23,115 nucleotides of DNA from JANPCX01 sp966211815 (GTDB taxonomy: Bacteria; Pseudomonadota; Gammaproteobacteria; Burkholderiales; Burkholderiaceae_C), in NCBI GenBank assembly GCA_966211815.1, contig CBIHOD010000062.1:1-23115 (forward strand). Reading direction: 5' to 3'. Positions within the stretch are counted from its first letter, which is position 1; each line of letters opens with the position of its first letter. This document shows, piece by piece, positions 21,618 to 23,115 of this stretch. The translations under genes and the position numbers were made by a program. Below the pieces are notes generated by a model that was not told the DNA's origin, ran no database searches, and saw nothing but the letters and a program-made list of their open reading frames with translations.

Positions 21618-23115
21618 TCAGTGTTCAGGCGTTCGAACGGTTCTTCGGTCACGGGTGGGCTGAGGTCTCTCTTGGGTCGGGTTCGCCGCCATGAGTGCAA
21701 TGTCTGCTGTGCCCGCCTTGGCCGTGGTCGCTGTGGTCGTCGCCGCCGCGCCATCGCCCGGCACCAGGCTGTTCCACAACCGCAGCGCGGCGTAAGAGCG
21801 CCAGGGGCGCCAGGCGAGCGCGCGTTCTTCCGCGGCGCGTTGGGTCTCGGTGCCGAAGCGTTGTTGCATCGCCTTGCGCAAGGCCACGTCGCCGGGCAGG
21901 GCGGCGTCGGGCCAGCTCAGGGCGCGCATCGCGAGGTAGTGGGCCGTCCAGGGGCCGATGCCGGGCAGCTCGCACAGGGTGGCGATCAGCGCGTCGACGC
22001 TGGCGCGGCCGACGGCCACTTCTTGCAGCAAGGCCGCCAGGCGGGGCCATTCGGCGGCCAGGTTGACCAGGGTGCGCGCCCGGGCCCCGGTCAGGCCGAG
22101 GGCGCACAGCTGCTGCGGCGGCAGGGCGGCGAGGGTTTCCGGTTCGACGAAGCTGCGGTCAACGCCGGGCCAGGGCGTGGCCAGCGGCGCGCCGAATTCG
22201 TGGACGAGCCGCGTGGCCAAGGTCCGTGCCGCCGCCACGGTGACCTGCTGGCCCAGCACCGCGCGCACCGCCAGCTCGAAGCCGTCCAGGCTGCCGGGCA
22301 GGCGCAGGCCGGGCTGGCCGGGCAGGTCGTCGCGCAGCACGGCTTCGATGGCGTCGGGCGCGGCGTCCAGGTCGAGCCAGCGCCGCACCAGGTGCAGCAG
22401 GGTGCCGGCGTGCGGCATCCAGTGGGCGGAAAAATCCAGCCGGACTTGCGGCGCGCGCGGGTCGAACCAGGCTTGCAGCCAACCTGCGGCCACCCCGGTG
22501 TTGTCTTCGCCCGGCCGCAACGCGGCGCCACGCAGGCTGCGCCGCAGGCACAGGCCCGCACCCGCGGCGTCCGCTGGCAGCAGCACCTCTTCGATGCCCG
22601 GGATGGCGCGTTGGGCCAAGAAGCGGCCGAGCCGCGCCATGTCGTAAGGCGCGCGGTAGCCCAGGCGCAGGCTGATGGAGTCGCCCGGCATGCCGTCAGC
22701 GGCCTGCGGCGGGCCGGTTTTTTGCGGCTTCGATGCGGCGCCGGCTTCGCGCAGGCGGCTGGGCGTCAACCGGTAGGCCTCGGAGAACGCGGCGTTGAAA
22801 CGCCGCACGCTGCCGAAGCCGCTGGCCAGGGCCACTTGAGTGACCGGCAGGCTGGAGTCGGTGAGCAGGCCCTTGGCCAGCAGCAGCCGGCGGGTCTGCA
22901 GGTATTGAAGCGGGGTCACGCCCATCTCGGCGAGGAAGATGCGGCGCAGGTGGCGGTCGCTGATGCCGAGTTGCCGGGCCAGGGCGGCCAGCTTCGCGCC
23001 GGCGGCGTCGCCCTGCGGCGCGGCGAGTTGGGCGTCGAGCAACGCGGCCGCTTGCCAGGCCAGGGTGCGCGAAGCGTCCATCACGCTCCAGCGGTTGTCC
23101 GACGCCTGGGGCGCG
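21618..23115 (-). CDS. AdaA-AlkA type fusion: AraC-type regulator domain plus 3-methyladenine DNA glycosylase; 5' end outside window
   Basis: The frame stays open to the right edge, reading APQASDNRWSVMDASRT, so the protein starts beyond the window and the N-terminal Cys-containing Ada zinc domain, expected in this fusion family, is not visible. What is visible (498 residues): an AraC-type double helix-turn-helix (LAALARQLGISDRHLRRIFLAEMGVTP... VTQVALASGFGSVRRFNAAF), an AlkA N-domain (ISLRLGYRAPYDMARLGRFL), and an HhH-GPD glycosylase with LPGIGPWTAHYLAMRAL and the catalytic Asp in ALPGDVALRK. The enzyme would excise alkylated bases and the AraC part would activate the adaptive response. The last about 40 residues (Ala/Thr-rich then charged) are low-complexity. 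ogt lies downstream. Confidence 0.9.
   Translation of the reverse strand, partial: APQASDNRWSVMDASRTLAWQAAALLDAQLAAPQGDAAGAKLAALARQLGISDRHLRRIFLAEMGVTPLQYLQTRRLLLAKGLLTDSSLPVTQVALASGFGSVRRFNAAFSEAYRLTPSRLREAGAASKPQKTGPPQAADGMPGDSISLRLGYRAPYDMARLGRFLAQRAIPGIEEVLLPADAAGAGLCLRRSLRGAALRPGEDNTGVAAGWLQAWFDPRAPQVRLDFSAHWMPHAGTLLHLVRRWLDLDAAPDAIEAVLRDDLPGQPGLRLPGSLDGFELAVRAVLGQQVTVAAARTLATRLVHEFGAPLATPWPGVDRSFVEPETLAALPPQQLCALGLTGARARTLVNLAAEWPRLAALLQEVAVGRASVDALIATLCELPGIGPWTAHYLAMRALSWPDAALPGDVALRKAMQQRFGTETQRAAEERALAWRPWRSYAALRLWNSLVPGDGAAATTTATTAKAGTADIALMAANPTQERPQPTRDRRTVRTPEH

Noticed and set aside
21542..21754. Upstream extension of ogt
   Set aside because: It is Arg/Pro-rich, overlaps the end of the glycosylase gene, and a good AGGAG precedes ATG 21541.
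1..23115. CRISPR arrays, tRNA or rRNA genes, prophage
   Set aside because: No regularly spaced direct repeats, no cloverleaf or rRNA signature sequence and no phage structural genes were seen.

Overview
This window looks like the chromosome of a GC-rich betaproteobacterium of the order Burkholderiales, most likely near the Rubrivivax/Leptothrix/Roseateles group. That is an inference from very high GC, strong GC-ending codon use and family resemblances; no rRNA or tRNA is present to fix the taxon. Almost all of it is dense, short-spaced core sequence. The exception is about 18.3-20.9 kb, which is visibly AT-richer with different codon use.

Layout. (1) 1-3061, plus: the 3' part of a biotin-containing acyl-CoA carboxylase alpha subunit (probably propionyl-CoA carboxylase), a translationally coupled PhoD-like lipoprotein phosphatase, and a VOC-fold protein that may be the methylmalonyl-CoA epimerase of the same pathway. 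(2) 3062-4637: a gene-poor leader holding a possible arginine-codon-containing short ORF and a clear intrinsic terminator, then an ArgD-like class III aminotransferase. (3) 4642-14209: a copper homeostasis region. A minus-strand copZ chaperone followed by a FemAB/GNAT-like acyltransferase diverges from plus-strand copA and cueR. Next comes a second operon: His-rich periplasmic protein, TolC-family outer-membrane protein, Tat-exported multicopper oxidase, cupredoxin, CusF-like protein and Spy/CpxP-like protein. Three promoters with 19-bp spacers and MerR-type dyads precede copZ, copA and the second operon, so CueR probably controls all three units. The cytoplasmic layer (CopZ, CopA) hands Cu(I) to the periplasm, where the oxidase, cupredoxin and CusF-like proteins oxidise or hold it. 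No CusA/CusB pump is present for the TolC-like protein.

(4) 14249-16407: EamA transporter and thyA on the minus strand, and a small secreted protein on the plus strand. (5) 16425-18206, minus: an MsbA-type ABC exporter. (6) 18321-20764, minus: the most unusual part. A P-loop ATPase gene and a small membrane-anchored gene are each bounded by integron core-site sequences; a 72-bp attC-like element lies between them, the array ends in a degraded IS3-type transposase fragment, and no integrase is in view. I read this as an orphan integron-cassette pair carrying a candidate ATPase plus membrane-protein system. (7) 20933-23115, minus: an alkylation-repair unit, an AdaA/AlkA-type fusion running off the right edge followed by ogt.
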